DNA of 64,000 nucleotides from Piromyces finnis. Its lineage: Eukaryota; Neocallimastigomycota; Neocallimastigomycetes; Neocallimastigales; Neocallimastigaceae. This document shows, piece after piece, positions 44,454 to 57,300 of the stretch. The notes under the pieces are model-generated. The model worked only from the letters and a program-made list of their open reading frames with translations. It did no database searches and was not told the DNA's origin. Positions within the stretch are counted from its first letter, which is position 1. Each line of letters starts with the position of its first letter. The stretch is from contig MCFH01000007.1 in the NCBI GenBank assembly GCA_002104945.1, positions 124,001-188,000 on the forward strand, read 5' to 3'. Made by a program: the position numbers and the translations under genes.

Positions 44454-46329
44454 TTATGATTCAACATTGTTGACAGCTTTCTTTTCATCAATTTCTCTCT
44501 TAACCTTTAATTCATCGGCAGATTTACTATCACCGTAAAGTTGTTCCATTTCTTCTAAAGATAATCCCTTAGTTTCACGAACACAGAGAGAAGCGAAGAT
44601 AAATGAAATAAGACAGAAACCGGCATAAATTAAGAAAGTGTAGAAACTTAAGTATTTCATTAAAGTAGTTGTAGTAGAACCAACAATTAAACTACCGATG
44701 TATTGGAAGAAGGTACCAACACTATTAGCCTTAGCACGCATACGGATTGGGAAAACTTCAGCTTGCCAGACAAAGACAACAGAACTCCATGACCAACCAT
44801 AAATTACAGAGAAGAGGTACATTATAAGAACACAAAGCCAACCAGTTAACTGGCTTAAACCCTTATTAGAATCTTTGATAGAATCAGTAATATGACAAAG
44901 AGCATAAATGGAAACCATACATACACCAAGACCAAAAGCACCCCACTTAAGAATTGGCTTTCTACCAACATTTTCAATATATCTCATAGCTGGAAGAGTA
45001 CAAATGAAGCTAATTAAATTTTGTAAAGTAGCTAACCAAGCACCATATTTAGCAAGGGAAATACCAAGGTACTTACTGTAAATTTGAGTGGAATAATAAC
45101 CAATAGCATTAACACCAACAAGCATGTGAAGAAGTTGTAAGATAGAAACAATAACAACACGGTAGAAAATGTTTTTGGTTTGAACTAATTCCTTCCATGA
45201 ACAAATACCTTCAGAAAGTTCTTGCTTAAGTCTAGCATTCATTTCATTAAATTCTTCAACAACTGATGGGTGACAATCACCTTGACCACGGATCTTTGCT
45301 AAAGTTTTAAGTGCTTGATCTTCCTTATTCTTTAATAATAAGAAACGTGGGGTTTCTGGAAGGAACCAAACTAAGAGCTTTTATATATAAAATTAAAAAA
45401 AAGGAATTATTATTATAAAATTAAAATAAGAATTATAGAAACAATCTTATATAACAAAATCTTTTTATTACTTACTAAGAAAAGAGTAGCTGGAATTAAT
45501 AAGCCAGCAAAAGCGGTTCTCCATTGAGCAGACATGTTCTTAGTAATTAACTTTAAACAAAGAGTATCAAATAAACAAGAGAATAACATACCAAGTTGAA
45601 GACCTAATGGCTATTACAAATTTAAATTTAAACAAAATTGTTTATTAATAGAAAGTAGACTATATCATTTTTACACCATTATCACTATTATTATTATTAT
45701 TATTATTTAGAAAATAAAATACATACGTTAACAATACCAAGAGTACCACGAACTTGTTTTGGAGCAATTTCAGCAAGATATAATGGACAGATACCAAGAG
45801 CAATACCGGAAGCAACACCAGCAATGAAACGACCTAAACAGAGAGTGAAAATATTATTACAGCAGACTTGAACAATAACACCAGCCATGTAAATAATAGA
45901 ACCAAGACGTAATGAATTGGAACGACCAATTCTATCAATTATGTAAAGAATTAAGATAGAACCAATAATACCACCAACGGTGAATGATGGTGTAACAATC
46001 ATTTCTATGAGGTTCTTGTCTTCGGTTTCATCAAATATTTTTTTCTGAGGATTGAATTCATATAATCCGAATTTTGCACCAAAGGAAGCTCTCATGGAAT
46101 AAATGATACTATTTTTGATTTTAATATATATATTATTAATATTTATATTTAATTATTTTATAATTTTCAATATATTATATTTCTTTATGAAATTAAATTT
46201 TAAATTTTATTTTTAAATAAATGATACTTACTTTAACATACCGACTTCCCAACCGTAAACAATGGAACCAATACCACAAATAATGGTATAGAATAATAAA
46301 CGCTTATTAATGTATTGTAATTTACCCAT
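44454..46329 (-). CDS. MFS sugar (hexose-type) transporter, paralogue 1
   Basis: Four exons on the - strand: 46329-46232, 46108-45727, 45610-45476 and 45377-44454, 512 residues, the typical length of a 12-TM sugar porter. Signatures include YGWEVGML at the end of TM1, YIIDRIGRSNSLRLGS between TM2 and TM3, FIAGVASGIALGICPLYLAE, QLLHMLVGVNAIGYYSTQIY (TM7), ENVGRKPILKWG, and the TM10-11 motif AEVFPIRMRAKANSVGTFFQ. The C-terminus (VRETKGLSLEEMEQLYG) is the standard PETKG-like ending. It should move hexoses or related sugars across the plasma membrane; substrate specificity cannot be read here. The first intron has the same position and phase as in the paralogue at 52.7-54.4 kb, while two further introns are unique to this copy. 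Confidence 0.93.
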
Positions 46330-49300
46330 GATGATTCTTTTATATATATATATTTATTTATATATATATTGTTTTGTTTATTTTTTTATTATTATTAAAT
46401 GTTTTTTATAAATAAAAAAAAGACTAGAAGATTTACTTTAATAATATTAAAAATATATATTATTTAAAATATATATATTAAAAGGTATAGATGAAAAATT
46501 AAAAAAGAGGAAATTATTTTTATATTTATAGTCTTTTTCTCAATTCTAAAAAAAAAGAACTATTATAAATTTTGGAATTAATTAATATATTATTATTATT
46601 ATTTTAATATTTAATTAATAATTTAATCATAATAAATTTTTATTATAAAAAAAAAACAAAATATTCTTGTGCTTATTTTTACTTAACATTTTTTTTTATA
46701 TAATGAAAATATATAGTTATGATATAATGATCAGTATATTTGAATATATTGAATAATATGTTATTAATTTATTTATAATTAACTTGTTGACTTTTTTTTT
46801 TCTGTTTTTTTTTTTTTTTAATTAATTAAAATACCTTTTTATTCTTGTGTTTCAATTTCCAATTTGTTATTAAATAAAATTCAATTAAAATAATTTAAAT
46901 ATTATAATGTTATAATATATTCTAATTTATGGTAGGTTTAATTAAATAGCAAAACTTTAAAACATTATTATTTATTGATTTTTAATTAAGAAAAGGTTTC
47001 TTTTTTTTTTAACCATATATCATGATTATAGAAAAAAAAATAATATATACATATATTAAATAAGTTTTTACAAAAAATGATATCTATTATTTTTCCTTAT
47101 AGTATTATTATTACTATTATTATTATTATAAATAGATATAAAAGGAATTAAATTTATTATACTACTGAAATGAAACTTTTTCCCTCTCTTTGAATGCCCA
47201 AAGAATTGTATTGGTGATGGTTAATAAACATGTGTAACCTAATAAACAAGAGTAGAATTTTTATTTTAACTAAAAGTAAAAAATTTGTTAAAAATAAAAT
47301 TATTATTTATACATACCATTTATTGTAATATAAAGTAATTTATACATTAATATTATTTATTAATATATTTTTTATCAATTCAATGATTTGAATCATTTTA
47401 GAAAAAAATAATAAGTTTAGAAAAATAAAATAAGAAAATTAAAATTTCCAAAAAAAGGAAATTTAATATAATTCCAATTTTATAAATAAAATCATTATAA
47501 AATGGATAGAAAACGAACAAAAAAATGAGAATTACTTACTCAAAGTAAAGGATATATTTTATATAATTTGATTCCTTCTTAATTATAATATTAATTATTT
47601 ATTACCCTTATTCTCTGTTTTCTTTAAAAAAAATGATATAGAAACATATATTTATGAAAATTTAGTTATTACTATTTTGTTTTTTTTCTATTTAACATCT
47701 CAATTATATTTATTATATATTATATATTAATATAGTAATATAAAATTTTAAAACAATTTTTATCTTATTTTATCCAATAGAAATAAAAAATATAATTTGT
47801 TATTATTATTTACTGTTACACATGATATAATAATAATTTTGAAGATTATCCATCAAACTTATAAACAAAAGAATAAAAAACCTTCCAAAGCACTATTGCT
47901 ATGGCTTTTATTAATAAAAAGAAGAGAAAATAAAAAATATCAATGTTAATAATCTTCATTAAAATATAGAGTTATAAACATATATAAATTAAAACTAAAT
48001 GAAGAAAGTAAATAGGTATATGTTTTATTCTTTCTTAATCAAATTAGAATTAAAATTAAAATGGATTTTGTTTAGTGTTCCTATACATTCTAACTTTTTT
48101 TTTATTAATTTATATTAAAAGTTTTATAATTAATTATATATATATATTAATGTATAATCAAAGCTATTTTAATTAGAAATAATCCATCATCATCGATTTT
48201 TTTTTTTTTTTTTGCTCTAGAATTGACCTTCAACATATTTCTTTAAAATAAAGTTATTAAATATTTATTAGGTAATTTTATTAATAAGTAAAATAGGATA
48301 GATTTTATTTGTTTATTATATCTAATTATAATTTTATAAACTAGGATATATATTACAAACTCAATAATACTCTTTTTATTTCATTCATACATATTATATA
48401 ATAATTGATTCCTTCTTTATTGCTCTTTTTTTTCTAGGACAAAATATTTTATATAAAAATACATATAGGTATAGAAGAAGATGTGGGAAATTTTTTTTTT
48501 ATGTTTTTGATATATACAAAGATAAATTTTTACTAATTAAACCAAAAAAATAAAAAATTATATTTATTAAAGTTTAATTAAACATTTTTTTAAATTAATA
48601 AATATTAAATTATATTGCTAATATAATAAATAATATATTAAATTCATTCATTTTATATATTAAGATATTATTTAATTTATTAAATAATAATTTAAAAAAA
48701 TTATTATTTAATATAAAAATTAATTAATTATTAATAAATATATTGTTATAAAAGTAAATTAAATGTAAGAAGTAAAACTTAAATATAAAAAAAAAAAAGG
48801 TTCAACAAAAATGATAAGAAAAATTAAGTCTTTTTTTTTCTTAATAATATTAAAAAGTTAATAACTATACTATAATTAAAATATATTTAATTAATTCAAT
48901 GATTATAGAAATATCGAATCTATGATTACTTTTTTATATAAAAAAGGTTAATTTTATAATTAATCGTCATAAACATTAAAATAATATTCAATTTATTTAT
49001 TTAGTGTTAAAGAACCTTTTGAACCTTTTTACTTTCTATTACATTCATAAATTAAATACATTGATGTATTTAAACTCGAAATTTTCATTGGAGCAAATAA
49101 ATTAATATATAATGTAAATTTAGATAATGAAATAGTTAATGTTTATTGCTATACCATTCATTAAATATACCAAATAATAATTCATTCATTACTTCTTCTT
49201 CCTACATTAGAAGAATTAATGCGGATTTTTTATAATGGAAATGTTATCTATCTCATTATTCATTTTCATCTTTAACTAATTAGGTTGTAAATGGATATAT

Positions 49301-49514
49301 TTTTTATCGATTTTATCTATAAATTTTTTTTATTTATTTTCATGGCTTTTTAAGCCAATATTCTTATTTATTTTGTCTTTTTTTTTTTACCTATTTTCGA
49401 AGCTTTTTAAATTTATATAATTCTACATAGTTATGCCTCTAGTGATAATCCAATGTATATATCATTCTTAATATTCATCACACATCTTTATATCTTTTCA
49501 ATATAAATGTTATA
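46330..49514. other. Intergenic region upstream of sugar transporter 1
   Basis: Mostly AT-rich with no large gene. A possible two-exon 35-residue gene (47162-47347, -) is listed separately. GGTTCAAAA-like motifs occur near 48799 and, inverted, near 49010-49027. Confidence 0.55.
47162..47347 (-). CDS. Possible tiny membrane protein (35 residues, two exons)
   Basis: On the - strand an ATG at 47347 opens an exon to 47317 (donor GTATGT). This joins in phase to 47238-47162 (acceptor ATTAG, stop TAG). The product begins MYKLLYITINGYTCLLTITN, continues TILWAFKER and ends EKVSFQ: one hydrophobic helix followed by a charged tail. The second exon is also less AT-rich than its surroundings. The layout resembles small ER subunits such as Ost4-class proteins, but I do not recognise the family. 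Further 5' exons are possible. Confidence 0.35.
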
Positions 49515-49556
49515 AGAGCTGGTCAGTTTAATTTGACATTTGCAAAGTTCTTCCTT
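49515..49556 (-). mobile_element. Stub of a second LINE copy abutting the longer element
   Basis: On the - strand this reads GGAAGAACTTTGCAAATGTC. That matches an internal coding segment of the same LINE family (GGAAAGAACTTTGCAAGTGTC in the 4.8 kb copy, encoding WKELCKCQ). It begins just past the 3' end of the longer copy and has the same orientation, so part of another copy lies immediately next to it. Confidence 0.55.
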
Positions 49557-49571
49557 TCTTTTAAATAAAAA

Positions 49572-52120
49572 TTGGGTATAATGTATTCTAGCGATTTTAA
49601 TTAAAGTAAGAAAGCTACTATTATACTAAAGTATAATAATTGTATTTGATTTCCAATGGGACTCCGAGTCAAAGATCAAAATTGTATCATGGAACAAAAT
49701 TATTATCTCCATTGGTTGTGCTGGTCCTGTCTTACTGTTTCTTCAGCATTGACGCTCTTGGATGTTGCTTCAAACCTTTTGAACATTGACCATTGCTGGC
49801 CAATAGTAAAAGGCATGATTTTGGTTAAAAGTTTCGCTGTTACCGTCAAGAATGGTGTTCCTTCATTAGTACCAGATTGAATCTGATGCTTACAAAGTTC
49901 TTTCCATTCCCTTGAATTGTAATTAATATTGTTAAAACTTCTTCCCCCAAGAAGGAATTTAAATATTTTACTGCACACACTAGAATAATCATACACATTA
50001 ATATTCACCGGATTATTAGAACTATTACTATCATTAACTAAATTACTATCTAAATTAGAATTATTATCTTCACTATTGCTATCATTACTAATATCATTAC
50101 TAATATTATTATTTCTATTACTACTATTGTAATTATTACTATTGTTATTATTACTATTGTTACTATTACTATTACTGTTATTGCTATCTCTACTGATATT
50201 AACATTTTCATTATTATTGATAGGACTATTGGAATTACGTTGACTGAAAAAATTTAATAGCTGGACTATGGAATCATAATGTTTAATACGGATATCTCTA
50301 AATGTTGGACAATCTAATAACCAATGTTTAATACTTTGAACACCACACTTGCAGCATGGACAATAGTTAGGACAAACTGGATCAACAAATTTAGCAGCTT
50401 TGGCAACTCTAGCATCCAACTTGTATCCGCTTCTTGCTTTCAATAGCCAGTAGAAGCCATAGGCAAACTCTGGGTACTCATAACATAATTTAATAAAATC
50501 TTTAGTTTCAATAAACTTATTATCATCATAATATTGCGCTTTGATTGAATTCCTTTTGAGATCTTTCCAATAAAAGTTTTTAACTGCTTTAACATCTCCA
50601 TGTTTCTTTAATTTTTTATCAAGTGTCCTACTTGATTTGCACCACGTGTATTTTCTAAATTTAGGAATGTAATTGACAAGGTGTGAGATAATACAATTTG
50701 AGTTTTTCCATTTGTTAAAACATCTAACCTGAGCTAAAGCACATTTGGCTGACAATGGAGGAATATTCAAATCTTTTGAGATAGAGTATAAAGATATAAA
50801 CGATACAGCTTTATGAACTCCGGCAACCCATCGTATTCCTTTGTTAACATGCTTCTGAGCAATCCTAGACCTAGCTTTGTTGGATCCAAGTAATGGTGCA
50901 AAGTATGAAACTCTGCTGATTACTTGTGAGTTAAGTACTAGTTTTTTGAAAGGAATAGGAATATTAGGATTTCTTAAGAATTTACTGACTGAGAAAAGCC
51001 CTTTCAAAACCTTGTTATTAAGAGCTTTAATTACTGGTTTAAGGGACAGATTCTTATCAAATGGAACACCAAGATAAGTATAGCAATCAGTAGTTGGAAT
51101 GGGTTGTCCTGCTAAGTAAAATGTTGGATCTCTCTTGTTCTGATTTTCTATTGATTCAGGACGAATCACCATCGTTGAACATTTCTGGATACCAAATTCC
51201 ATTTCATTATACAATGCCCATTCATTAACTCTTCTAAGCATCTTTTTTAAGCATCCTCTTGTTGGAGCACAAATAACTATATCATCTGCAAAAAGTCCAC
51301 CACAGCATCGAGTGTCACCTAAACTGACTCCTAGATCTTCGCACTCTCTAAATATATCATTAATAAAGAGATTAAAGAGAATAGGAGAAAGAGGGCATCC
51401 TTGACGGACTCCTTTCTTCACATCAAAAGATTTCGAGAATTGTCCATCTAATTTGACATTAGCCTTAGATGTTAAATATAAATTTTTGATAAATTGTAAA
51501 CTCTTACCTCGGATTCCTAAGCAATCTAATTTATGGAGAATATTACCGATTGGGACTGAATCGTATGCTTTCCTGAGATCTAAAAAGGCCAAATATGTCT
51601 CTTTATTATCTAATTGACGTCTACGGCATATTTCTTGGATTGAAATGAAAAGACTGATACTTTCTTCCTTTTTTCGAAAACCAAATTGTTCAGGTCTAAT
51701 GAAATTATTCTTTAAACCATATTCTGAAATTCTAGTGGTGACAATTTTGGAAATCAACTTAATACCATTATTGATAAGTGATATACCTCGATAGTTATCA
51801 CAATCTGTCAAATCTCCCTTCTTAGGAATAGAAACAATACTGGATTCATTCCATGAGTTGGGGAAGTCTCCATCCCAAATACGGTTGAATAATTTAAGAA
51901 TAAAATTTAAAATTTTTGATGAATAGGATGAGGAAGAATCGTTGCTATTATTACTATTATTAAAGTTACTATTACTCTAAATACTATGACTTATAACATC
52001 ATTTTTACTGTTATTATTATTATTACTAATGTTACTATCTTTGCTATTGTTATTTTTATTGATAAATTCACTTAAATGCTTATTACTAACATTACTCCTT
52101 ATTTTCACTGTTAAACTATT
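49572..52120 (-). mobile_element. Non-LTR (LINE) retrotransposon, 5'-truncated copy
   Basis: The element carries the reverse transcriptase ORF described below, followed by a 3' UTR with a perfect 8-bp hairpin (TATTATAC-TTTA-GTATAATA) and an end near CCCAATTTTT. There is no poly(A) tail. The 5' side stops at a T-run (A22-23 on the + strand, about 52122-52144), so the ORF1 and endonuclease regions are missing. The 4.8 kb fragment belongs to the same family. The copy sits between two paralogous sugar transporters in the same orientation as them. Confidence 0.9.
49703..52119 (-). pseudogene. LINE reverse transcriptase ORF, 5'-truncated with a nonsense codon
   Basis: The frame is open from 51976 down to a stop at 49703. 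It continues upstream to about 52119 except for an in-frame TAG at 51979-51977. RT motifs are present in order: FNRIWDGDFPNSWNESSIVS, IPKKGDLTDCDNYRGISLI, LDLRKAYDSVP, KKGVRQGCPLSPILFNLFIN and the catalytic FADDIVIC at about 51.29 kb. After the RT and thumb come a Cys/His cluster (CPNYCPCCKCGVQSIKHWLL then DC), a long Asn/Ser-rich low-complexity spacer (about 50.0-50.25 kb), and a conserved C-terminal block (KIFKFLLGGRSF, NYNSREWKELCK). The arrangement is that of an APE-type LINE second ORF whose endonuclease is lost. The RT core looks undamaged, which suggests fairly recent insertion. Clade assignment is not possible by eye. Confidence 0.88.
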
Positions 52121-52144
52121 TAAAAAAAAAAAAAAAAAAAAAAA

Positions 52145-52691
52145 CATAATTTTAATTTTTATATATTTTTATTTAAACTTTTTTCTTTTTGAAAATTTAA
52201 AAATAATGAAATAAAAAATTAATACTTAAATTAAAATAAATATATTTAAAAAAAAAATACAATAAAATGTAATTATTTACATAAAATTTTATACAATTGA
52301 CAAAATAAAAAAAAGATGAACTTAAAGTGCTATTAATAATACTTAAGATAGTTTTGTATTATTAATTTTCTTCAAATATACTTTTCACCTTTTTTTTTTT
52401 TAATTACATTTTTATAACTTATATTTTTTTTCTATTGTATTTTCTAAAAAAAAAAATTATTCTTTATGCGATATTGATTATTTTATACTATAATGCGATT
52501 AAAAAAAATGATATTATTTATACATTGTAATAATATATATAAATAATTATAAATATTACTATATATAAAAAAAATAATAAAATGAATCTCTAATAAAATT
52601 TATTAATTTCATAGATTCATTTCCCCTTATTAAAATAATACTTCATGCAATGGATTGATATCCAATTGGTAAGTAATTATCATTATTATGC
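52145..52691. other. Spacer between LINE and sugar transporter 2
   Basis: AT-rich; it should contain the 3' UTR and poly(A) region of the - strand transporter that ends at 52692. No other feature. Confidence 0.6.
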
Positions 52692-54354
52692 TTAAACCTT
52701 GTTAGCATTTTCCTCAAAGCATTCATTAACACCTTTTTTGAATTCTTCTCTTTCTTTAATAGTATCATCACCGTAAAGTTTGTCCATATCTTCAAGTGGA
52801 ATACCTCTGGTTTCACGAACACAGAAATGAGTGAATACAAAAGCGATTAAACAGAAACCGGCGTAAATTAAGAAAGTGTAGAATTTTAAGTATTTCATTA
52901 AAGTAGTAGTAGTGGAACCAACAAGCATACTACCAATGTATTGGAAGACACCACCAATAGTATTGGCCTTAGCACGCATACGAATTGGGAAGAGTTCAGA
53001 AATGAAGACAAAGACGGCAGCACTCCAAGACCAACTGTAAATAACACCAAAGAGATACATAACAACAACACAGATCCAACCGAAGACGGACTTTTTAGTG
53101 GCATCACAAATATGACAAAGAGCGTAAACAGCAACCATACAGCAACCTAATCCAAAAGCACCCCACTTAAGAATTGGTCTTCTACCAAAGTTTTCAATAT
53201 ATTTCATGGCTGGAACAGTACAAATTAAAGAAATGACGTTATTTAAAGTAGCGAGCCAAGCACCCCACTTTGGAAGAGAAATACCAAGATACTTTTCGTA
53301 GATTTGAGTAGAGTAGAAACCAATAGCATTAACACCAACAAGCATGTGAAGTAATTGTAAAACAGAAATAATAATAACACGGTATAAAATAGACTTGGTA
53401 TTAAATAATTCCTTCCAGGTGCACATACCTTCAGAAAGTTCAACCTTAAGCTTAGTACTCATGGCATTAAATTCTTCAGCAACAGCAGGATCAGTAGTTT
53501 CCTTTTGACGAATATAGGCAAGGTTCTTAGCAGCTTCTTCATCCTTATTCTTCATTAATAAGTAACGTGGAGTTTCCCTAAGGAACCAGACAAAGATAAT
53601 AAATAATGTAGCTGGAATCATTAAACCAGCAAGAGCAGCTTTCCATTGGGAAGTCATATTCTTAGTAATTAATTTAATACAAAGAGTATTCCATAAACAG
53701 GCAAAGAACATACCACCTTGAAGACCAATAGAGTTAATAATACCTAAAGTACCTCTAATTTCTTTTGGAGCATATTCAGCAATAAATAATGGACAAACAC
53801 ATAAAGTAATACCAGAAGCAATACCAGCAATGAAACGACCAATACATAATTGAACTATTTCATTACTTAAAACTTGAACAATACCACCAACAAAGTAAAT
53901 AATTGAACCTAATTGTAATGATCTTAAACGACCAATAGAATCCATAATGTAAAGAACTAATATAGAACCGAAAATACCACCAACAGTAAATGATGGAGTA
54001 ATAATCATTTCTCTAAGGTTCTTGTCATCAGTTTCAATGAAACCTTTTCTTGGCTTGAAATAGTATAAACCAAACTTAGCACCAAAGGAAGCTCTCATTG
54101 AGAAGATAATACTTTATTTATTATTACAAATTAATTTCGTTAATATTTAATTTTTTTAAAAAAAAAAAATATATTAGGTACTTATTTTCATAACTTAATA
54201 ACTATCTTTTAGTACCTAAAAATAGTTTGTTTATTTTATTTATTAATACTTACTTTAACATACCAGCTTCCCAACCGTAAATAACGGAAGCAACGGAAGC
54301 AATACTGGCAAATAATAATAATCTCTTGGTAATAAAATCGAATTTTCTAACCAT
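52692..54354 (-). CDS. MFS sugar (hexose-type) transporter, paralogue 2
   Basis: Two exons on the - strand: 54354-54254 and 54111-52692, 506 residues. The protein parallels paralogue 1 throughout: YGWEAGML, then NIIFSMRASFGAKFGLY after the shared intron, YIMDSIGRLRSLQLGS, LRETPRYLLMKNKDEEAAKN, QLLHMLVGVNAIGFYSTQIY, ENFGRRPILKWG, SELFPIRMRAKANTIGGVFQ, and the ending VRETRGIPLEDMDKLYG. It is a 12-TM proton- or facilitator-type sugar porter by family; substrate unknown. Only the first intron is kept, against three in paralogue 1. Codon use is visibly richer in C-ending codons than in most genes here, as expected for a well-expressed gene. Confidence 0.94.
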
Positions 54355-57300
54355 TTTTACAAAAAAGTCTTGAACTTTTTAAAATATAAATCTAAATTAT
54401 TTTATTTAAATATAATGCTTTTTACTATAAGCTTTAAAATTTCTTTTTTTATTTTCCTTAAATAACTCTAATTCCTATATATTTCTCTTTAATAATTTTT
54501 TATTTCTTCTATTTTTAAAATAATAACTATTGTCAATTTCTTCTACTATTTAGGTATAAAAATATTAACAATATATTATTTTTAAATAAACGAAATAATA
54601 AATTTTCAATTTACTTTAATTTTAAACAAAATAAAAATAAAAGAAAATATATATATATTTTTTAATTGAAGACATTTCCAGTTCATTTTATAGGATTTTT
54701 TGAACTAGTTTCATCTTCAAAATAAAAACTAATTTTATTTAATAATAAATTAAATATGTTTATTTATATATTTATATACATATATTAATTATATTAGATT
54801 TTCTTATTATAAAAGTTTATTTAATAAGAAATGGTTTTACTTTGTATTTATTTATTTTATTATCCATTTATTCATTTATTAATTACCTATTTTTTTTATT
54901 ATTTATCCATATATTAGAATTATTTTACTTAATAAACCCTATTTATTATTAGGTTACAATTTTTTGTTACATAATAAAAATAAATTAATAGAAAAGTATA
55001 TTGTAATTTAGTATTACAAATAGTTAATATTTAATATAAATAGTATAACCTTTCATTTATAATAAATTAAATTGGCATATATAACAATAAATTTTTGGAT
55101 AAAATCAGTTTCAAAAATTATTATTTATATTATCAATATAAAAATTATTAATTTTATTACCTATATATAATATAATAATATATATTTTATTATATTTTAA
55201 TATATTATCAAAAAAAAAAAACTATTAAAGAAAAAAACTATTTGTTTCCTAAAATTAATTACAATAAATTGATGTATTAATACAATAATGTAATAAAATC
55301 CATTTTCTTATAATAATAAAAAGTTATTTTTTATATATATTATTTAATAGTAATTTTTTGCCAAAAAAAAAAAATTAAAAAAGTTATTCTATAAAATTTA
55401 TTATTGAAATATTGAAATAATAAAAAAGGAAAAACTTATAAAGATTTTATATTATATCAAAGTATATTCATTAACCAATTTAAAAAAAAAAGAGTCAATA
55501 ATAAATAGACAATTATTTATAGTATATAAAGTAACATTGTTTTTCTTATTACATAAAAATTATTTTCTAAAAATTAAAATAAAACGAAAATATAATTGCT
55601 TCTTTTTTTTTTTCATTTATTATACGTTGTGGACTCTTGTGTAAAATGTTGATAATAAACTTTATTTATGAATAAATATATTAGTATCATATATTACTAT
55701 TGATTCTGTTCCTTATTAGAGTTAAATGAATTCCACATCAGCCCAAGATTCATATATAAATCAATTTATTATTCAACTTATTTCCAGCATATAATTTGTG
55801 TCATTATGACAATCATTAATATATTCATATAATTCAGTTTCATTGAATTAAAGCTTAAATTAATAGATTCTTCCATTTTATATATAAAAAAAAATTTAAA
55901 GTGGATATTTTTTATTTACACACTGATTTAAAAAAAAAAAAGTTTAAAAATTTGATAAAATAATTTTATTTTATAAATATATTTTAGGAAAAATATCATC
56001 TTATATTCTTCTTTACAACGACAATTTTACTATTAAAATAAATAGTTTTATTCCTGTGTTAACGTCGCTGTTTTTATTATTATCTTTAAAATAAAAAAGG
56101 ATCAATTTTTATTATACAGAATACATAATAAAGTCAGTTTAAAATATCATTTGGTTCTGGACTTTATTCAATAATTGTTTTAATGTAACAATAAATAATT
56201 ATGTAATATATGGATTACCAATATTTTTAATGTTAAGAAAAAATTTTTCCATTAAATAGTTAACTTTAAAACTTAATAAATATTAATTTATAAAGTTTAT
56301 TAATTAATAAATTTTAGTATAGAACTTTGTTTTATAATTTCTTTTTTTTTTTTAGGGAGAAATTTAATGTACTTACTGTCTAAATAGTTTATAAAGTAGA
56401 ACTGTATAATGAAAATAATTTAACATGAAATAATAATGTATTTATATATTTCTTAGTGATATATATCTATTATATATCTATTTAGTTGTTGTTATTAATT
56501 AATTATTTATAGAAAATAGTATATAAATAAAATAAACACTAAACTTTAAAAAAAAAAATTATTTAGGTTGCCATGCTTTACCTAATTTTTTTTATAAACA
56601 TTTAATTGACTAATTCGTGATTATTTTAATCTATTCTATGTAATTGATAATTAATAAATTTTATTAATATTTAAAGTTTTTATTTAATATTTCATATCTA
56701 TGAAATTAGTAGTAAAAAAAAAAAAAAGGATTGAAATATAATTAATTTATGTACATATTTTATTAATCCTTATTCATATAAAATATATAAAATATTGTTT
56801 AATAATGTATTACAATAAAAAGATATATTAAAACATTTTTATTCCAATTAAATATATAAAAGTTTTATTTTCTTTTTTATTTCAAAACGAGTCACTTTCT
56901 TACAATATTTTCTTAAAAATAAAAACTTCAAAACGAGTAAATTGTTTTTTTTTTTCTAATTTTAGTTTTTCCTTAATTTATTATTTAAAATTTCATATAA
57001 TTAAGCTTGTTAAAGTTATTAAGATTATTATTTAATTTTTTATAAAATATATATATATATTCTCGTTTCACAATTCTAAACTTTATTAAAAAAAATTGTG
57101 ATAAAGATAATTGAATTTATTATAAAATTAATATAAAAAGTAAATTATATAAATAATTAAACAAAGTTCGGTTTTTCATGTTTGTTTTTATTCTTTATTT
57201 ATATAATATTTATAATGATATTTTCATGCTAAAGTTAATTTATTATTGAATGTATTTTAATTAATAAAAAAGATAGATAATTATAAAGTTTTTTTTATAA

